DNA of 64,000 nucleotides from an uncultured Bacteroidales bacterium (GCA_905234655.1 CAJOJG010000008.1:1-64000), one strand, 5' to 3'; counted from the stretch's first letter, positions 1 through 10,845 are shown. Notes: generated by a model from the sequence alone, not told the origin. Program-made: numbers and translations.

Positions 1-24
1 CACTAATTTAGGTGAAATATTTGT

Positions 25-73
25 AACGGCAAAATATTCTAACTGTTTTGTTTTCAATATTTTGCCGTTTTTA
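25..73 (+). terminator. Rho-independent terminator of a gene beyond the left edge
   Basis: A perfect 14-bp inverted repeat (25-38 with 56-69, loop of 17 nt) is followed on the plus strand by a T run at 68-72. The T run lies only on the plus side, so it most likely ends a plus-strand gene that lies left of the window rather than the minus-strand lon gene, which stops at 141. Confidence 0.7.
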
Positions 74-140
74 ACATTTTTTAATTTCGGAATTGAGGTA
101 TTTACAAAAATAATTGTCATTATTTTGATTTTGTTGATTC

Positions 141-2588
141 TTACTCTTTCTCCTTCTTCCTTTTCGGCTTAACTTTCACGGGGTTTTCGACTTGATGGTC
201 TTCGAGGACAAGGGGGATGAGTTCCATGGCGGTCTTGATGTAATGGAACTCAAGGCCGGCGATGTACAGCGGGTTGATGTCCTCGATGTCGCGGCGGTTC
301 TGCTCGGACATGAAAATGGTCTTTATGCCGGCGCGCTTTGCGCCGAGGATTTTTTCCTTGATGCCGCCGACGGGCAGGACGCGGCCTGTGAGTGTCAACT
401 CGCCGGTCATGGCTATCTGTGGCTTCACGGGGCGTTGGGTGTAGAGCGAGGCGAGCGCGGTGAATATTGTGATGCCCGCGCTGGGGCCGTCCTTCGGCAC
501 TGCGCCTTCGGGGAAGTGGACGCTGAGGTTGAACTCCTTGAACATCCTGTGGTCGATGCCGAGGGCGTCCTCGTTGGCGCATAGGTAGTTGAGGGCGATT
601 TCGGCGGATTCCTTCATCACCTTGCCGAGGTTGCCGGTGATGTGGAGCGTGCCGGCGCCGGTGCTGAGGAGAGCCTCGATATAAAGCAGTTCGCCGCCAG
701 CCGATGTCCATGCCAGTCCGGGGATTACGCCGGGCTGCTGCGTCTCGTAATATTCGTCGTGGGTGTATTTTGGCAGTCCGAGGGCTTTGGAGGCCTCGTC
801 GGGTCGGATTTCGTGGGCGCAGTCCTCGCCCTTCGCCACTTTCACAGCCCACTTGCGGGCGAGGGAGGCGAGGACGTTGCTGAGTTCGCGGACGCCGGAT
901 TCGCGTGTGTAGCTGTTGATGAGCAGTTTGATAGTCTCGTCAGTCAGCGGCATCTGTTCGGGCTTAAGTCCGTGGTCGCCCAAGATTTTGGGTATGAGGT
1001 GTCGTTTGGCAATCTCAAGTTTCTCTTCCGCGACATATCCCGATACGTCGATGAGTTCCATGCGGTCGAGAAGCGCGTCGGAGATTTTGGAGATGTTGTT
1101 TGCAGTGGCGATGAACATGACCTTCGAGAGGTCGTAGTCGAGGTCGAGGAAGTTGTCGTGGAACTCGGAGTTCTGCTCCGGGTCGAGGACTTCCAACATT
1201 GCCGACGCCGGGTCGCCGTGCGCGCTCGAGTCGATTTTGTCGATTTCGTCAAGCACGAACACAGGGTTTGACGCGCCAGCCTTCTTAATGCTCAAGATTA
1301 TTCGCCCGGGCATCGCGCCGATGTATGTGCGGCGGTGTCCACGGATTTCAGCCTCGTCATGCAATCCGCCAAGCGACACGCGGACATACTTGCGGCCGAG
1401 GGCTTTGGCAATGCTGCGGCCGAGCGATGTCTTTCCGACACCGGGAGGGCCGTAGAGGCACAGGATTGGCGACTTGAGGTTGTTTTTGAGTTTGAGGACG
1501 GCGAGGTATTCGAGTATGCGCTCCTTGACCTTTTCGAGGCCGTAGTGGTCGTCGTCGAGGACTTTTTGCGCGCTTTCGATAGTGAAGTCGTCGGTCGTGC
1601 AGGTGTCCCATGGCAGGTCGAGGAGCGTCTGGGCATAGTTGAGCCCGGTGGCGTAGTCTGGCGACTGAGGGTTCAAAGTCTTTAGCCGTGCGAGTTCCTT
1701 CTCGAACGCGGCCTTGGCGTGTTCCGGCCATTTCTTGTCCTTGGCATTGTTCTCGATGTCGACGAGTTGGGCGGAAGGGTCGTTGCCAAGTTCCTTCTGT
1801 AGGGTCTTTATCTGCTGGTTAATGAAGTAGTCGCGCTGCTCCTTGTCGAGTTTGCGCTTGACCTTGTCGGTTATGTCCACTTGCAGTTTCTGTTTCTGCT
1901 CCTCCGCGCCGAGGATCGCGAGGAACTGGGAAGCGCGTTTTTTAATGGAGTTGATGGCTATCAAGGACGCTTTTTCCTGCGCGCTGATGTCGATTCCGCT
2001 TGCTATGAAGCTTATCAGGAAACTCGGCGAGTCTATGTTCCTTATCGCCAACGACGCTTCTGTCGGCGCGCCGTATTGCTGCTCTATCATCCTCATAGCG
2101 GTCTCGCGTATGGATTTTATTATTGCGTCAAATTCCGGGTCGCCTTTGTCGGGCATTATGTCGCGGCACGACTTGTATTTTGCGGTCAGGAAATGCTCGT
2201 CGGCGTTGTTGAACTCGCCGGGGCCTGTAAGCCTCACGCGCGTTATGCCCATTACAAGCGCGGAAATCGAGCCGTCCGGCATTTCGAAAATCCTCGCGAC
2301 CCTCGACACCGTGCCGTATTCCATCAAGTCCTCGACCGTGGGGTTGTTCTTGTTGGGGTCGGACTGCGTGACGACGGCGAAAAGCATGTTCTTTTCGTTG
2401 GAGAGTTTTAGGAGGTCGGCGGACGTCGCCCTGTTCGCCTGGATTGGCAGGACGCTGTTGGGCAGCAGCGCGTTGTTCTTCAACGGCAAGACCGGGATTT
2501 CGTCGCCGATTTTTTGCCAGTCGATTTTTTCGGGTTTTGCGCCGATTGGAATTTGGATTATGTGGGATGATATTGCGTCGTTTGTCAT
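141..2588 (-). CDS. lon: ATP-dependent protease Lon
   Basis: Cytoplasmic AAA+ serine protease that degrades misfolded and regulatory proteins. The 815-residue product has the full Lon layout: N-terminal substrate-binding domain (about 1-250), a coiled-coil linker around 240-320, the AAA+ module with Walker A GPPGVGKT at 380-387 and Walker B ending VLDEID, and a C-terminal protease domain with the catalytic Ser in DGPSAG near 703 and the Lys in GGIKEK near 744. The C-terminus is a Lys/Arg/Glu-rich tail. It lies 9 nt downstream of the nucleotidyltransferase-like gene, so the two are probably one operon. Length and motifs are normal for the family; identification is firm. Confidence 0.98.
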   Translation of the reverse strand: MTNDAISSHIIQIPIGAKPEKIDWQKIGDEIPVLPLKNNALLPNSVLPIQANRATSADLLKLSNEKNMLFAVVTQSDPNKNNPTVEDLMEYGTVSRVARIFEMPDGSISALVMGITRVRLTGPGEFNNADEHFLTAKYKSCRDIMPDKGDPEFDAIIKSIRETAMRMIEQQYGAPTEASLAIRNIDSPSFLISFIASGIDISAQEKASLIAINSIKKRASQFLAILGAEEQKQKLQVDITDKVKRKLDKEQRDYFINQQIKTLQKELGNDPSAQLVDIENNAKDKKWPEHAKAAFEKELARLKTLNPQSPDYATGLNYAQTLLDLPWDTCTTDDFTIESAQKVLDDDHYGLEKVKERILEYLAVLKLKNNLKSPILCLYGPPGVGKTSLGRSIAKALGRKYVRVSLGGLHDEAEIRGHRRTYIGAMPGRIILSIKKAGASNPVFVLDEIDKIDSSAHGDPASAMLEVLDPEQNSEFHDNFLDLDYDLSKVMFIATANNISKISDALLDRMELIDVSGYVAEEKLEIAKRHLIPKILGDHGLKPEQMPLTDETIKLLINSYTRESGVRELSNVLASLARKWAVKVAKGEDCAHEIRPDEASKALGLPKYTHDEYYETQQPGVIPGLAWTSAGGELLYIEALLSTGAGTLHITGNLGKVMKESAEIALNYLCANEDALGIDHRMFKEFNLSVHFPEGAVPKDGPSAGITIFTALASLYTQRPVKPQIAMTGELTLTGRVLPVGGIKEKILGAKRAGIKTIFMSEQNRRDIEDINPLYIAGLEFHYIKTAMELIPLVLEDHQVENPVKVKPKRKKEKE

Positions 2589-2597
2589 TTTGTGGGA

Positions 2598-3794
2598 TTA
2601 AAGGTGTTTCCTGAGTTCCTGAGTATCTTCGTAGACGTGTGTGAGTATTGCGGTTTCGGTTTCGTCGAGGTCTATGCCGCGCCGTGCCATCATTATCTGG
2701 GCTGTCGTGAGCGCGTTCTTAAGCGGGTATGGCTCGTATCCGGAGTCCGCGCCGCCCCAGGAGAACGACGGCACAAAGTTGCGCGGGAATCCAGTTCCGA
2801 AAATGTTACAACTTACGCCGACGACCGTGCCGGTGTTGAACATGGTGTTTATGCTGCTCTTTGAATGGTCGCCCATAATCAGGCCGCAGAATTGCAGCCC
2901 CGTCTTGACGAACCTGTGGGTGGCGTATGACCAAAGTTTGACTTCGGCGTAGTTGTTCTTGAGGTTTGAGTTGTTAGTGTCCGCGCCGAGGTTGCACCAT
3001 TGACCGAGGACGGAGTTGCCGAGGAATCCGTCGTGGCCTTTGTTCGAGTAGCCCCAAATGACGGAGTTGTTGACCTCGCCGCCGCATTTGGAGTGCGGGC
3101 CCATCGTGGTCGGGCCGTATATTTTTGCACTGATTTTGACGCATGAGTGTTCGCAAAGCGCGAGCGAGCCGTGGATTACGGCGTTTTCCATAATCTCACT
3201 GTCCTTGCCGAGGTACACGTATCCGCCGGCGGGGTTAATTATCGAGAACTCGGCTTTTGCACCTTCTTCGACGAATATCCTTTCGGGTTGGAGACAACGG
3301 TTTGTGTCCGAGAGCGGCGCGCTCTTCCTGCCGTCGGTCAGGATGTGGAAGTCGCGCTCTATCTCTTGACCGTTAAGGGAAAAGATGTCCCATGTGTGGT
3401 TGATGCGCGACGGCGGGGTTATGCTTTTAGTCCTGAGCGACAAGGACTTGCGGTCGGCATAGAACTTCATCGTGTCTTCGGCGTCGAGTCGTGTGGCGAT
3501 GAGTATGCCGTCGGCTTCCAAGGCTTCGCCTTTCTGTAGCGCGAGGGCTTCTTTCACAAACTCGGCGGTCGGCAGTATCCTCGAGTCGACAACGATGTTG
3601 TCGTTTTCGATGGCAGGTTTGTATTTTGAACGGAGGTAGTCGTCGCCCAACAGTGTCACTTGGGAGTCAGTCAGCCGTTGCCATTTTTCTTGGATTGTGA
3701 GAATGCCAATTCGCAGGTCGCCCGCCGGACGTGTGAATGTCAGCGGCAGGAGATCCATTCTATTTTCGATGTCGTCGGACAGGATGATGTTCAT
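2598..3794 (-). CDS. GlmU-related sugar nucleotidyltransferase-like protein
   Basis: 398 residues. The C-terminal two thirds (about 170-350) reads as a left-handed beta-helix with hexapeptide-like repeats, as in GlmU acyltransferase domains. The N-terminus (MNIILSDDIENRMDLLPLTFTRP) matches the Bacteroidetes family annotated as GlmU-type or putative sugar nucleotidyltransferase, but it does not show the canonical GxGTRM pyrophosphorylase loop. Role in nucleotide-sugar or cell-wall precursor metabolism is therefore inferred from the family only. It is the first gene of a two-gene unit with lon, 9 nt apart. The substrate cannot be told from sequence. Confidence 0.75.
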   Translation of the reverse strand: MNIILSDDIENRMDLLPLTFTRPAGDLRIGILTIQEKWQRLTDSQVTLLGDDYLRSKYKPAIENDNIVVDSRILPTAEFVKEALALQKGEALEADGILIATRLDAEDTMKFYADRKSLSLRTKSITPPSRINHTWDIFSLNGQEIERDFHILTDGRKSAPLSDTNRCLQPERIFVEEGAKAEFSIINPAGGYVYLGKDSEIMENAVIHGSLALCEHSCVKISAKIYGPTTMGPHSKCGGEVNNSVIWGYSNKGHDGFLGNSVLGQWCNLGADTNNSNLKNNYAEVKLWSYATHRFVKTGLQFCGLIMGDHSKSSINTMFNTGTVVGVSCNIFGTGFPRNFVPSFSWGGADSGYEPYPLKNALTTAQIMMARRGIDLDETETAILTHVYEDTQELRKHL

Positions 3795-3884
3795 GGAGTT
3801 TTTGGAGTTTTAAGGTGAAAAAAAATTTTTGAGTGTCCTTACGGACTGATTTCTCGCGTAGCGACAAAAACATTTATACACGCA

Positions 3885-3931
3885 AACCAAAAAAGCCCAT
3901 CGGTATCTTACCACGGGCTTCTTTGGTTTTT
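3885..3931 (-). terminator. Hairpin downstream of rpmE2
   Basis: Arms 3885-3898 and 3915-3928 pair over 14 bp with one mismatch (AACCAAAAAAGCCC against GGGCTTCTTTGGTT). It lies about 55 nt past the rpmE2 stop and before the next minus-strand gene, so it probably ends the L31 transcript. The T-rich arm makes it potentially bidirectional. Confidence 0.6.
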
Positions 3932-3985
3932 GATGAGGCGTGCTCGACGCCCACGCCAAGTTCGAAGAGTTCGGCTGCCTTATTA

Positions 3986-4252
3986 TTAAAGGCCACTCTT
4001 TGATACGTATGACTTCTCGTATCTCTTCTTGAACTTGTCCACGCGACCTGCTGTGTCCACGAGCTTCATCTTTCCAGTGAAGAATGGGTGGGAGGTGCTG
4101 GAGATTTCGAGCTTCACGAGCGGAAGTGTCTCGCCGTCGATCTCAATAGTGTCCTTTGTGTTGACAGTACTCTTAGTGATGAAAGTGCTGTCGTTGCTCA
4201 TATCTTTAAAAACCACAAGGCGATATGATTCAGGATGTGTGTTCTTTTTCAT
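3986..4252 (-). CDS. rpmE2: Ribosomal protein bL31, type B
   Basis: 88-residue large-subunit protein. The sequence follows the type B (zinc-independent) L31 pattern: an opening [17 protein letters not shown], the central [19 protein letters not shown] segment, and a basic C-terminus with [13 protein letters not shown]. The CxxC zinc ligands of type A L31 are absent. It is monocistronic, with its own consensus promoter upstream and a hairpin downstream. The gene is divergent from glnN. Identification is firm. Confidence 0.96.
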   Translation of the reverse strand: MKKNTHPESYRLVVFKDMSNDSTFITKSTVNTKDTIEIDGETLPLVKLEISSTSHPFFTGKMKLVDTAGRVDKFKKRYEKSYVSKSGL

Positions 4253-4290
4253 TTGTGCTGTATGTAATTTTTTCGTATTTTTTCAGACTG

Positions 4291-4322
4291 CAAAGTTAGA
4301 AAGTATAATTTGATATTGCAAA
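4291..4322 (-). promoter_or_regulatory. Consensus Bacteroidetes promoter of rpmE2
   Basis: On the minus strand the -7 box TAACTTTG (4298-4291) is preceded by a TTTG -33 box (4322-4319) with a 20-bp spacer, the expected layout for the Bacteroidetes primary sigma factor. Confidence 0.75.
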
Positions 4323-4469
4323 TTTTTTTATGGAAAATTTTTCGAGATAATTTTAAAGGAGTGTTTTTTCGGATTGTCAGTGTTTCCCGCAGGAGGTCTA
4401 CGTAAACGACGTATGTAATTTTTGGCTTAAATACGTTTTTTCGTTAGTTCCAGTCTGAAAACTTATTCA

Positions 4470-4477
4470 TATCTTTG
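4470..4477 (+). promoter_or_regulatory. -7 box of glnN promoter
   Basis: TATCTTTG fits TAnnTTTG, placed 47 nt before the chosen glnN start. No clear TTTG -33 box lies at the right distance, which leaves room for activator-dependent expression, but that is inference. Confidence 0.55.
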
Positions 4478-4524
4478 CATCGTTGAACAAGAAATATAAA
4501 CCTCACATAAAACGAAAACCAAAA

Positions 4525-6720
4525 ATGAGTGGATTAAGATTTCAAGTAGTTGGCGCGGCGTTCAGCAAGTCGCCGTTGCCCGTGGAAACACCCAAGGAAC
4601 CCACGTCGGCGTATTTCGGCAAGTACGTCTTCGGACGCGAGCAGATGTTGAAGTACCTGTCTAAGGACACCCTGAGGAAGTTTGACGACATCACCCGCAA
4701 CGGCAAGCCCCTCGACCGTGGACTTGCAGACCACATCGCAGCCGGCATTAAGCAGTGGGCGATTGAGCACGGCGCGACACACTACACCCACTGGTTCCAG
4801 CCGTTGACAGACGGCACGGCAGAAAAGCACGACTCCTTCATCGAGTACGCCGGAAAGCCCGGCGAGGGCGTTATAGAGGAGTTCTCCGGCAAACTCCTCG
4901 CGCAGCAGGAGCCGGACGCATCGAGCTTCCCCTCGGGCGGCCTGCGCAACACATTCGAGGCGCGTGGCTACTCCGCATGGGACCCGACGTCGCCAGCCTT
5001 CATCGTCGACGACACGCTCTGCATCCCGACTATCTTCATATCATACACCGGCGAGAGCCTCGACTACAAAGCACCGTTGCTCAAGGCGTTATTGGCTGTC
5101 GACAAGGCGGCGACCGGCGTATGCAAGTATTTCGACGAGAATGTCAACAAAGTATACTCGTACCTCGGCTGGGAGCAGGAGTACTTCCTCGTTGACGAAG
5201 GACTGTACGCCACACGCCCCGACCTTCTGATGACCGGGCGCACGCTCATTGGCCACGAATCCGCCAAGAACCAGCAGCTCGAAGACCACTACTTCGGCGC
5301 AATCCCCGAGCGCGTCCAGGCTTACATGAAGGAAGTCGAGTTCGAGGCTTACAAATACGGAATCCCCTGCAAGACACGTCACAACGAGGTCGCGCCCAAC
5401 CAGTTCGAACTCGCGCCCATCTTCGGCGAGACAAACCTTGCAAACGACCAGAACCTCCTCATAATGTCAATCATGAAACGTGTGGCGCGTAAGCACGGCT
5501 TCCGTGTCCTCCTGCACGAAAAGCCCTTCGCCGGAATCAACGGTTCAGGCAAGCACAACAACTGGTCGCTCGGCACAGACACTGGCGTTGGACTGTTCAC
5601 GCCAGGAAAGACACCCGAAGAGAACCTCCAGTTCGTCACCTTCATCGTCAACATCCTCATGGCGGTATATAAGAACAACGCGCTCCTTAAAGCGTCCGTC
5701 ATGACCGCCATGAACGCACACCGTCTCGGCGCAAACGAGGCACCGCCAGCCATCATTTCCGTATTCCTCGGAACCCAGCTCTCGTCGCTCCTTGACAAAA
5801 TTGAGAACTCGACATCGGAGGAGGGCATAACCCTCGACGACAAGAAGAAAATGGCACTCGGCATCGGCAGCATTCCCGAAGTGTTGATAGACAACACGGA
5901 CCGCAACCGCACATCGCCATTCGCCTTCACCGGCAACAGGTTCGAGTTCCGCGCCGTCGGCTCGTCCGCTAACTGCGCATCGGCAATGATAGCCGTCAAC
6001 ACAGCCGTAGCCGCACAACTCGAGGAGTTCAAGGCCACTGTCGACGCCAAAATAGCCGCTGGAACTTCAAAGGAACACGCCATCTTCGAGGTCATCAAGC
6101 AGTACATCAAGGAATCGAAGGCTATCCGCTTCGACGGCAACGGCTATTCCGACGCTTGGAAGGCCGAAGCCGCACAACGCGGGCTTGACTGTGAGACCTC
6201 CGTGCCGAAGATTTACGACGCGTACACAAAGCCCGAGACAGTGAAGATGTTCGAGAAACTCGGCGTGTTCACCGCCAAGGAGCTCGCCGCAAGGAACGAG
6301 GTGAAGTGGGACATCTACACCAAGAAAATCCAAATCGAGGCGCGCGTACTCGGCGACTTGGTGCTGAGCTCGATAGTGCCGGTAGCCACAAAGTACCAGG
6401 GCATACTCCTCGACAGCGCGAACAAGATGGTTTCTGTATTCGGTCAGGACAAGGCGGCTAAACTCGGCTCGCAGACCCTGAAGACCATCGAGCAAATCTC
6501 CGGTTACATCGACAGCCTCAAGACTAATGTCGAGGCCATGGTCGACGCCCGCCGCAAGGCAAACCGCATCGAGTCCGAACAGGAGAAGGCAATCGCCTAC
6601 CACGACACCGTCCTGCCATTCTTCGACGAAATCCGCGACAAAGTGGACCGTCTCGAACTCATAGTCGACGACGAGATGTGGCCGCTGCCCAAATACAGAG
6701 AATTGCTATTTATCAGATAG
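4525..6720 (+). CDS. glnN: Glutamine synthetase type III
   Basis: ATP-dependent synthesis of glutamine from glutamate and ammonia; cytoplasmic, oligomeric. 731 residues from the ATG at 4525 (MSGLRFQVVGAAFSKSP). An upstream in-frame ATG at 4483 would add 14 basic residues sitting almost on the -7 box, so the later start is preferred. The size and the sequence YLGWEQEYFLVD with NEVAPNQFELAP and the GINGSGKHNNWSLGT stretch are typical of GSIII, the form common in Bacteroidales, and separate it from the shorter GSI/GSII. It has its own promoter and a strong terminator. With the gltB-gltD-asnB operon at 27.5 kb it covers ammonia assimilation. Confidence 0.97.
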   Translation: MSGLRFQVVGAAFSKSPLPVETPKEPTSAYFGKYVFGREQMLKYLSKDTLRKFDDITRNGKPLDRGLADHIAAGIKQWAIEHGATHYTHWFQPLTDGTAEKHDSFIEYAGKPGEGVIEEFSGKLLAQQEPDASSFPSGGLRNTFEARGYSAWDPTSPAFIVDDTLCIPTIFISYTGESLDYKAPLLKALLAVDKAATGVCKYFDENVNKVYSYLGWEQEYFLVDEGLYATRPDLLMTGRTLIGHESAKNQQLEDHYFGAIPERVQAYMKEVEFEAYKYGIPCKTRHNEVAPNQFELAPIFGETNLANDQNLLIMSIMKRVARKHGFRVLLHEKPFAGINGSGKHNNWSLGTDTGVGLFTPGKTPEENLQFVTFIVNILMAVYKNNALLKASVMTAMNAHRLGANEAPPAIISVFLGTQLSSLLDKIENSTSEEGITLDDKKKMALGIGSIPEVLIDNTDRNRTSPFAFTGNRFEFRAVGSSANCASAMIAVNTAVAAQLEEFKATVDAKIAAGTSKEHAIFEVIKQYIKESKAIRFDGNGYSDAWKAEAAQRGLDCETSVPKIYDAYTKPETVKMFEKLGVFTAKELAARNEVKWDIYTKKIQIEARVLGDLVLSSIVPVATKYQGILLDSANKMVSVFGQDKAAKLGSQTLKTIEQISGYIDSLKTNVEAMVDARRKANRIESEQEKAIAYHDTVLPFFDEIRDKVDRLELIVDDEMWPLPKYRELLFIR

Positions 6721-6751
6721 TTGCCGTTTGATTTCCGTAAGTATGTTTTTG

Positions 6752-6795
6752 ACCGCCATGACGCGCACAGGAAGTGCGTCGGGCGGTTTTTTTTT
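6752..6795 (+). terminator. Rho-independent terminator of glnN
   Basis: ACCGCC (6752-6757) pairs with GGCGGT (6782-6787), with a second paired block inside (GACGCGCAC against GTGCGTC), followed by a run of T from 6787. It sits 31 nt after the glnN stop. Confidence 0.85.
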
Positions 6796-6839
6796 ATGCA
6801 CAAACTGAAATTATGTGGCGATTTTCCGAAAAACTTTTT

Positions 6840-6847
6840 TATCTTTG
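6840..6847 (+). promoter_or_regulatory. -7 box of upp promoter
   Basis: TATCTTTG fits TAnnTTTG and lies 41 nt before the upp ATG. Confidence 0.55.
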
Positions 6848-6888
6848 GCGCGGCTTTTAAAAAAACACATTAATATATATAGTAAATC

Positions 6889-7536
6889 ATGCTACATTGT
6901 TTGGAAAGTACAGCGTCGCCGGTAAGTAATTGGATTGTGCAGTTGCGCGACGTTGAGATACAGAAAGATTCGGCGCGGTTCCGCAATAATATCCGCCGCA
7001 TATCACGTGCGCTTGCATACGAAATTGGCAAGACGCTGGAGTATAAGACAGTGGACGTGACCACGCCGCTTGCCGTGGCGAAGTCCCAGGTGACAGCCGA
7101 CAAGGTCGTCATCGCCAGCATCCTCCGCGCCGCGCTGCCGATGCACGAGGGATTCCTGGACGTGTATGACGATGCTGAAAACGCATTTCTGTCGGAGTAC
7201 CGCAGCTACCGTGACGACGGCACTTTCGAGATAAAGTTCGAGTACATGGCGTGTCCCAATATTGACGGCAAGGTGCTGCTGCTCGTCGACCCGATGTTGG
7301 CTACCGGCGCAAGCATCGTGACGGCTGTCGACGGCCTCCTGCGCAACGGCAAGCCCAAGAAAATCCATTTTGCCTCGGTAATCAGCAGCCGCAAGGGTGT
7401 CGATGTCCTTCAAAAGCACTTCGGCGACGATTGCGAGATTTGGACGGCTGTCTGCGACCCCAAAATCAACGACCACGGCTACATTGTGCCGGGGCTTGGC
7501 GACGCGGGCGACTTATGCTTCGGTCAAAAGTTGTAA
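6889..7536 (+). CDS. upp: Uracil phosphoribosyltransferase
   Basis: Salvages uracil to UMP using PRPP. 215 residues. The type-I phosphoribosyltransferase PRPP loop reads LLLVDPMLATGASIV, and the C-terminal uracil-binding stretch YIVPGLGDAGDLCFG is complete. Both match upp closely. The ATG at 6889 follows a -7 box. The 3' end overlaps the 3' end of convergent miaA by 24 nt, so there is no room for separate terminators between the two genes. Confidence 0.95.
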   Translation: MLHCLESTASPVSNWIVQLRDVEIQKDSARFRNNIRRISRALAYEIGKTLEYKTVDVTTPLAVAKSQVTADKVVIASILRAALPMHEGFLDVYDDAENAFLSEYRSYRDDGTFEIKFEYMACPNIDGKVLLLVDPMLATGASIVTAVDGLLRNGKPKKIHFASVISSRKGVDVLQKHFGDDCEIWTAVCDPKINDHGYIVPGLGDAGDLCFGQKL

Positions 7537-8412
7537 GATTTCGTCCTCGTCCTCCGTGGGGTTGTACCACTTGTTCCCGATGGTCTTGGAGAACCATGTA
7601 ATCTGCTTCTTGGCGTAGCGACGGGTGTTCCGTTTTATGAGCTCCACGGCGGTGTCGATGTCGGTCTTGCCGTCGAAATAGTCGAATAACTCCTTGTAGC
7701 CGACGGTGTTGAGTGGTGTAGTACCACGGTATCGCATAAGTTTTTCAGCCTCATTTGCCAATCCGTCGTCCATCATGGAGTCCACGCGCCGGTTTATGCG
7801 CTCGTGCAGGATCTCGCGCGGGAGGTTGATGCCGATTTTGACGATTTGGAAGTCGCGCGTTTTTTTTGTGCCGGTTCTGAAACTTGAATATGGCTTGCCG
7901 GTCTGTATGCAGACTTCCAAAGCCTTTATGACGCGGGTGTGGTTCTTGAGGTCGCACTCCTCGTAGTATTTTGGGTCGAGTTGTTTAAGCAGGACTTTAA
8001 GCGGCTCGAGCCCGTCGCTCTCGTACTGTTGCCACAGAGCCATCCTCAGTGCCTCGTCGCGGTCGGGCGCATAGTCTATGCCGTTACATACCGCGTCGAT
8101 GTAGAGCATCGAGCCGCCGCACATGACCGCGACATCCTTGCGCCTGAATATGTCGTCCTTTAAAATCCCGATGGCCTCCTGTTCATACTTGTAGACATTG
8201 TAATATTCTGTCACAGAATGGGTTTGGATAAGGTGGTGCTTGACCTTCCTGAGCGTCTCGGCATCAGGGACGGCCGTGCCAATGGTCATCTCCTTGTAAA
8301 TCTGGCGCGAGTCTGCGGACACGATTTCAGTGTCGAGCCTTTGCGCGATTTTCACAGCCAAATCCGTCTTCCCCGATGCCGTCGGGCCGAGTATGATGAT
8401 GAGTTTTTTCAT
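7513..8412 (-). CDS. miaA: tRNA dimethylallyltransferase
   Basis: Adds the isopentenyl group to N6 of A37 in tRNAs reading U-starting codons. 299 residues from the ATG at 8412, which begins MKKLIIILGPTASGKTDLAV with the P-loop directly at the N-terminus as usual. An upstream extension to 8445 is possible but adds non-conserved residues. The DSRQIY motif and the GGSMLYIDAVCNGID segment are present. It converges on upp with a 24-nt overlap. Identification is firm. Confidence 0.96.
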   Translation of the reverse strand: MKKLIIILGPTASGKTDLAVKIAQRLDTEIVSADSRQIYKEMTIGTAVPDAETLRKVKHHLIQTHSVTEYYNVYKYEQEAIGILKDDIFRRKDVAVMCGGSMLYIDAVCNGIDYAPDRDEALRMALWQQYESDGLEPLKVLLKQLDPKYYEECDLKNHTRVIKALEVCIQTGKPYSSFRTGTKKTRDFQIVKIGINLPREILHERINRRVDSMMDDGLANEAEKLMRYRGTTPLNTVGYKELFDYFDGKTDIDTAVELIKRNTRRYAKKQITWFSKTIGNKWYNPTEDEDEILQLLTEA

Positions 8413-8494
8413 TCTATGTGGATTAAAATCATGCAAATAAAGCAAAATTAAATCATTTTTTCAAAAAATAATGTCGGCACTAAAAAATTTACCG

Positions 8495-8502
8495 TAACTT
8501 TG
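8495..8502 (+). promoter_or_regulatory. -7 box of maeB promoter
   Basis: TAACTTTG, 50 nt before the maeB ATG, matches TAnnTTTG. No clear -33 box is seen. Confidence 0.55.
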
Positions 8503-8552
8503 CGGTGAATATTATTCGCAAAGCGAAATATATATAATCCAAAATATTTGAA

Positions 8553-10832
8553 ATGGCAAAGATAACCAAAGAAATGGCGTTGCGCTACCATGAGCAGGGA
8601 CGCCCGGGAAAGATTGAAGTGATTCCCACCAAGCCTTACAGAACCCAGACAGACCTTTCGCTGGCATACTCGCCCGGCGTCGCCGAGCCGTGCCTCGAAA
8701 TCCAGGCAAACCCCGACAATGCATACCGCTACACCGACAAGGGCAACCTCGTGGCGGTGATTTCCAACGGCACGGCGGTACTCGGCCTTGGCGACATAGG
8801 CGCGGTGTCGGGCAAACCCGTGATGGAAGGCAAAGGCCTGCTGTTCAAGATATACGGCGGCATCGACGTCTTCGACATCGAAGTCAACGAGAAAGACCCC
8901 GAAAAATTCATACAGGCGGTCAAAGCCATATCGCCCACATTCGGCGGCATCAACCTTGAAGACATCAAGGCACCCGAATGTTTCGAGATAGAACGCCGCC
9001 TTAAAGAGGAACTCGACATACCCGTGATGCACGACGACCAGCACGGCACGGCGATCATATCCTCCGCCGGGCTCGTCAACGCCCTCGAAGTGGCTGGCAA
9101 AGACATCGCCGACGTAAAAATAGTTGTAAACGGAGCGGGCGCGGCCGCCATAAGCTGCACAAAACTCTACGTGGCACTCGGCGCAAAGAAGGAAAACATC
9201 GTGATGCTCGATTCAAAAGGCGTGATAACCGACGACCGCCCCAACCTCACCCCCGAGAAAAAACTATTCGCAACCTCGCGCCGCGACATCCACTCGCTCG
9301 AGGAGGCTGTGAAAGGCGCGGACGTGTTCCTCGGACTTTCCAAGGGCAACGTCCTCACGCAAGACATGGTGCGCTCCATGGCAGCCACGCCCATCGTGTT
9401 CGCCCTCGCCAACCCCGTGCCAGAAATCACATACGAGGACGCAATGGCGTCGCGCCCCGACGTGCTTATGTCAACCGGCCGCAGCGACTACCCCAACCAA
9501 ATCAACAACGTAATCGGATTCCCCTATATATTTAGAGGCGCGCTCGATGTGGCAGCCACCGCAATCAACGAGGAGATGAAAATGGCGGCCGTAAAAGCCA
9601 TCGCCGCCCTCGCAAAGCAGCCCGTGCCGGATGTTGTCAACAAAGCATACAACGTCAACAACCTGAGTTTCGGCCCATCGTACTTCATACCCAAGCCCGT
9701 GGATCCGAGGCTGATAACAGAAGTGTCCACCGCCGTGGCAAAAGCCGCCATCGAGTCAGGCGTCGCCCGCAAGAAAATCGACGACTGGGACGCCTACCAA
9801 CGCCACCTCAAACAGCTCATGGGCTACGAGTCAAAACTGTCGTCGCAGCTCCGCGACCTCGCGCACTCCAACCCGCAGCGCGTTGTATTCGCCGAGGGAA
9901 TCCACCCCAACATGCTCAAAGCCGCCGTGGAGGCCAAGAACGAAGGCATCTGCTACCCGATAATCCTCGGCAACACCGAGAAAATCAAAGCCATAGCCGC
10001 AGAGATGGAACTCAGCCTCGACGGAATCGAAATCATAAACCTCCGCGCCGACCACGAGGCGCCGCGCCGCGAGCGTTTCGCCAAAATCCTCGCCGAAAAG
10101 CGCGCCCGCCTCGGCATGACATGCCAGGAGGCCAACGACAAGATGTTCGACCGCAACTACTTTGGAATGATGATGGTGGAGACCGGCGAGGCCGACGCAT
10201 TCCTCACCGGCGTATACACAAAGTACCGCGACACAATCCAGATTGCGAAGGACGTAATCGGCATACGCCACGGCTACAACCACTTCGGCACGATGCACAT
10301 CCTGAACTCCGAGAAAGGCACATTCTTCCTCGCCGACACCTTGATTAACCGCCACCCCGACACCGAGACCCTCGTGGACACAGCGAAGCTCGCCGCAGAG
10401 ACCGTCCGTTTCTTCAACAACGAGCCTGTGGTTGCCATGCTGTCGTACTCCAACTTCGGCGCGGACGAGGTGGGCAGCCCGGCCATTGTCCACAAGGCGG
10501 TGGACATCTTGCAGAGCGAATGTCCCGGCCTCCAGCTCGACGGCGAGATGCAAGTCAACTTCGCCATCGACGACGAACTCCGTGACAAGACTTTCCCCTT
10601 CAACAAACTCAAAGGCAAGGTAGTCAACACATTGGTATTCCCCAACCTTAGCAGCGCGAACTCCGGCTACAAGCTCCTCGCCGCCATGAGCAAAAGCGCG
10701 GAGCTCATCGGCCCGATACAGATGGGGCTCAACAAGCCTATCCACTTCACCGACTTCGAGTCGTCCGTGGAGGACATCGTTAACATCGTGGCGGTGGCGG
10801 TCATCGACGCCATCGTGGAAAAAAGCAAATAA
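8553..10832 (+). CDS. maeB: NADP-dependent malic enzyme with phosphotransacetylase-like domain
   Basis: Oxidative decarboxylation of malate to pyruvate with NADPH production. 759 residues in the MaeB two-part layout. The N-terminal malic enzyme half (about 1-420) shows [28 protein letters not shown] and the nucleotide-binding [12 protein letters not shown]. The C-terminal half (about 430-759) resembles phosphate acetyltransferase and in known MaeB proteins is regulatory, responding to acetyl-CoA. It has its own promoter. A 16-bp palindrome just after the stop overlaps the rpmH promoter. Confidence 0.95.
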   Translation: MAKITKEMALRYHEQGRPGKIEVIPTKPYRTQTDLSLAYSPGVAEPCLEIQANPDNAYRYTDKGNLVAVISNGTAVLGLGDIGAVSGKPVMEGKGLLFKIYGGIDVFDIEVNEKDPEKFIQAVKAISPTFGGINLEDIKAPECFEIERRLKEELDIPVMHDDQHGTAIISSAGLVNALEVAGKDIADVKIVVNGAGAAAISCTKLYVALGAKKENIVMLDSKGVITDDRPNLTPEKKLFATSRRDIHSLEEAVKGADVFLGLSKGNVLTQDMVRSMAATPIVFALANPVPEITYEDAMASRPDVLMSTGRSDYPNQINNVIGFPYIFRGALDVAATAINEEMKMAAVKAIAALAKQPVPDVVNKAYNVNNLSFGPSYFIPKPVDPRLITEVSTAVAKAAIESGVARKKIDDWDAYQRHLKQLMGYESKLSSQLRDLAHSNPQRVVFAEGIHPNMLKAAVEAKNEGICYPIILGNTEKIKAIAAEMELSLDGIEIINLRADHEAPRRERFAKILAEKRARLGMTCQEANDKMFDRNYFGMMMVETGEADAFLTGVYTKYRDTIQIAKDVIGIRHGYNHFGTMHILNSEKGTFFLADTLINRHPDTETLVDTAKLAAETVRFFNNEPVVAMLSYSNFGADEVGSPAIVHKAVDILQSECPGLQLDGEMQVNFAIDDELRDKTFPFNKLKGKVVNTLVFPNLSSANSGYKLLAAMSKSAELIGPIQMGLNKPIHFTDFESSVEDIVNIVAVAVIDAIVEKSK

Positions 10833-10845
10833 AAAAAAGCAAATT

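Noticed and set aside
192..1685. Plus-strand frames opposite lon (for example 642-1271)
   Set aside because: They are antisense frames in GC-rich coding DNA, with no promoter and no recognisable protein.
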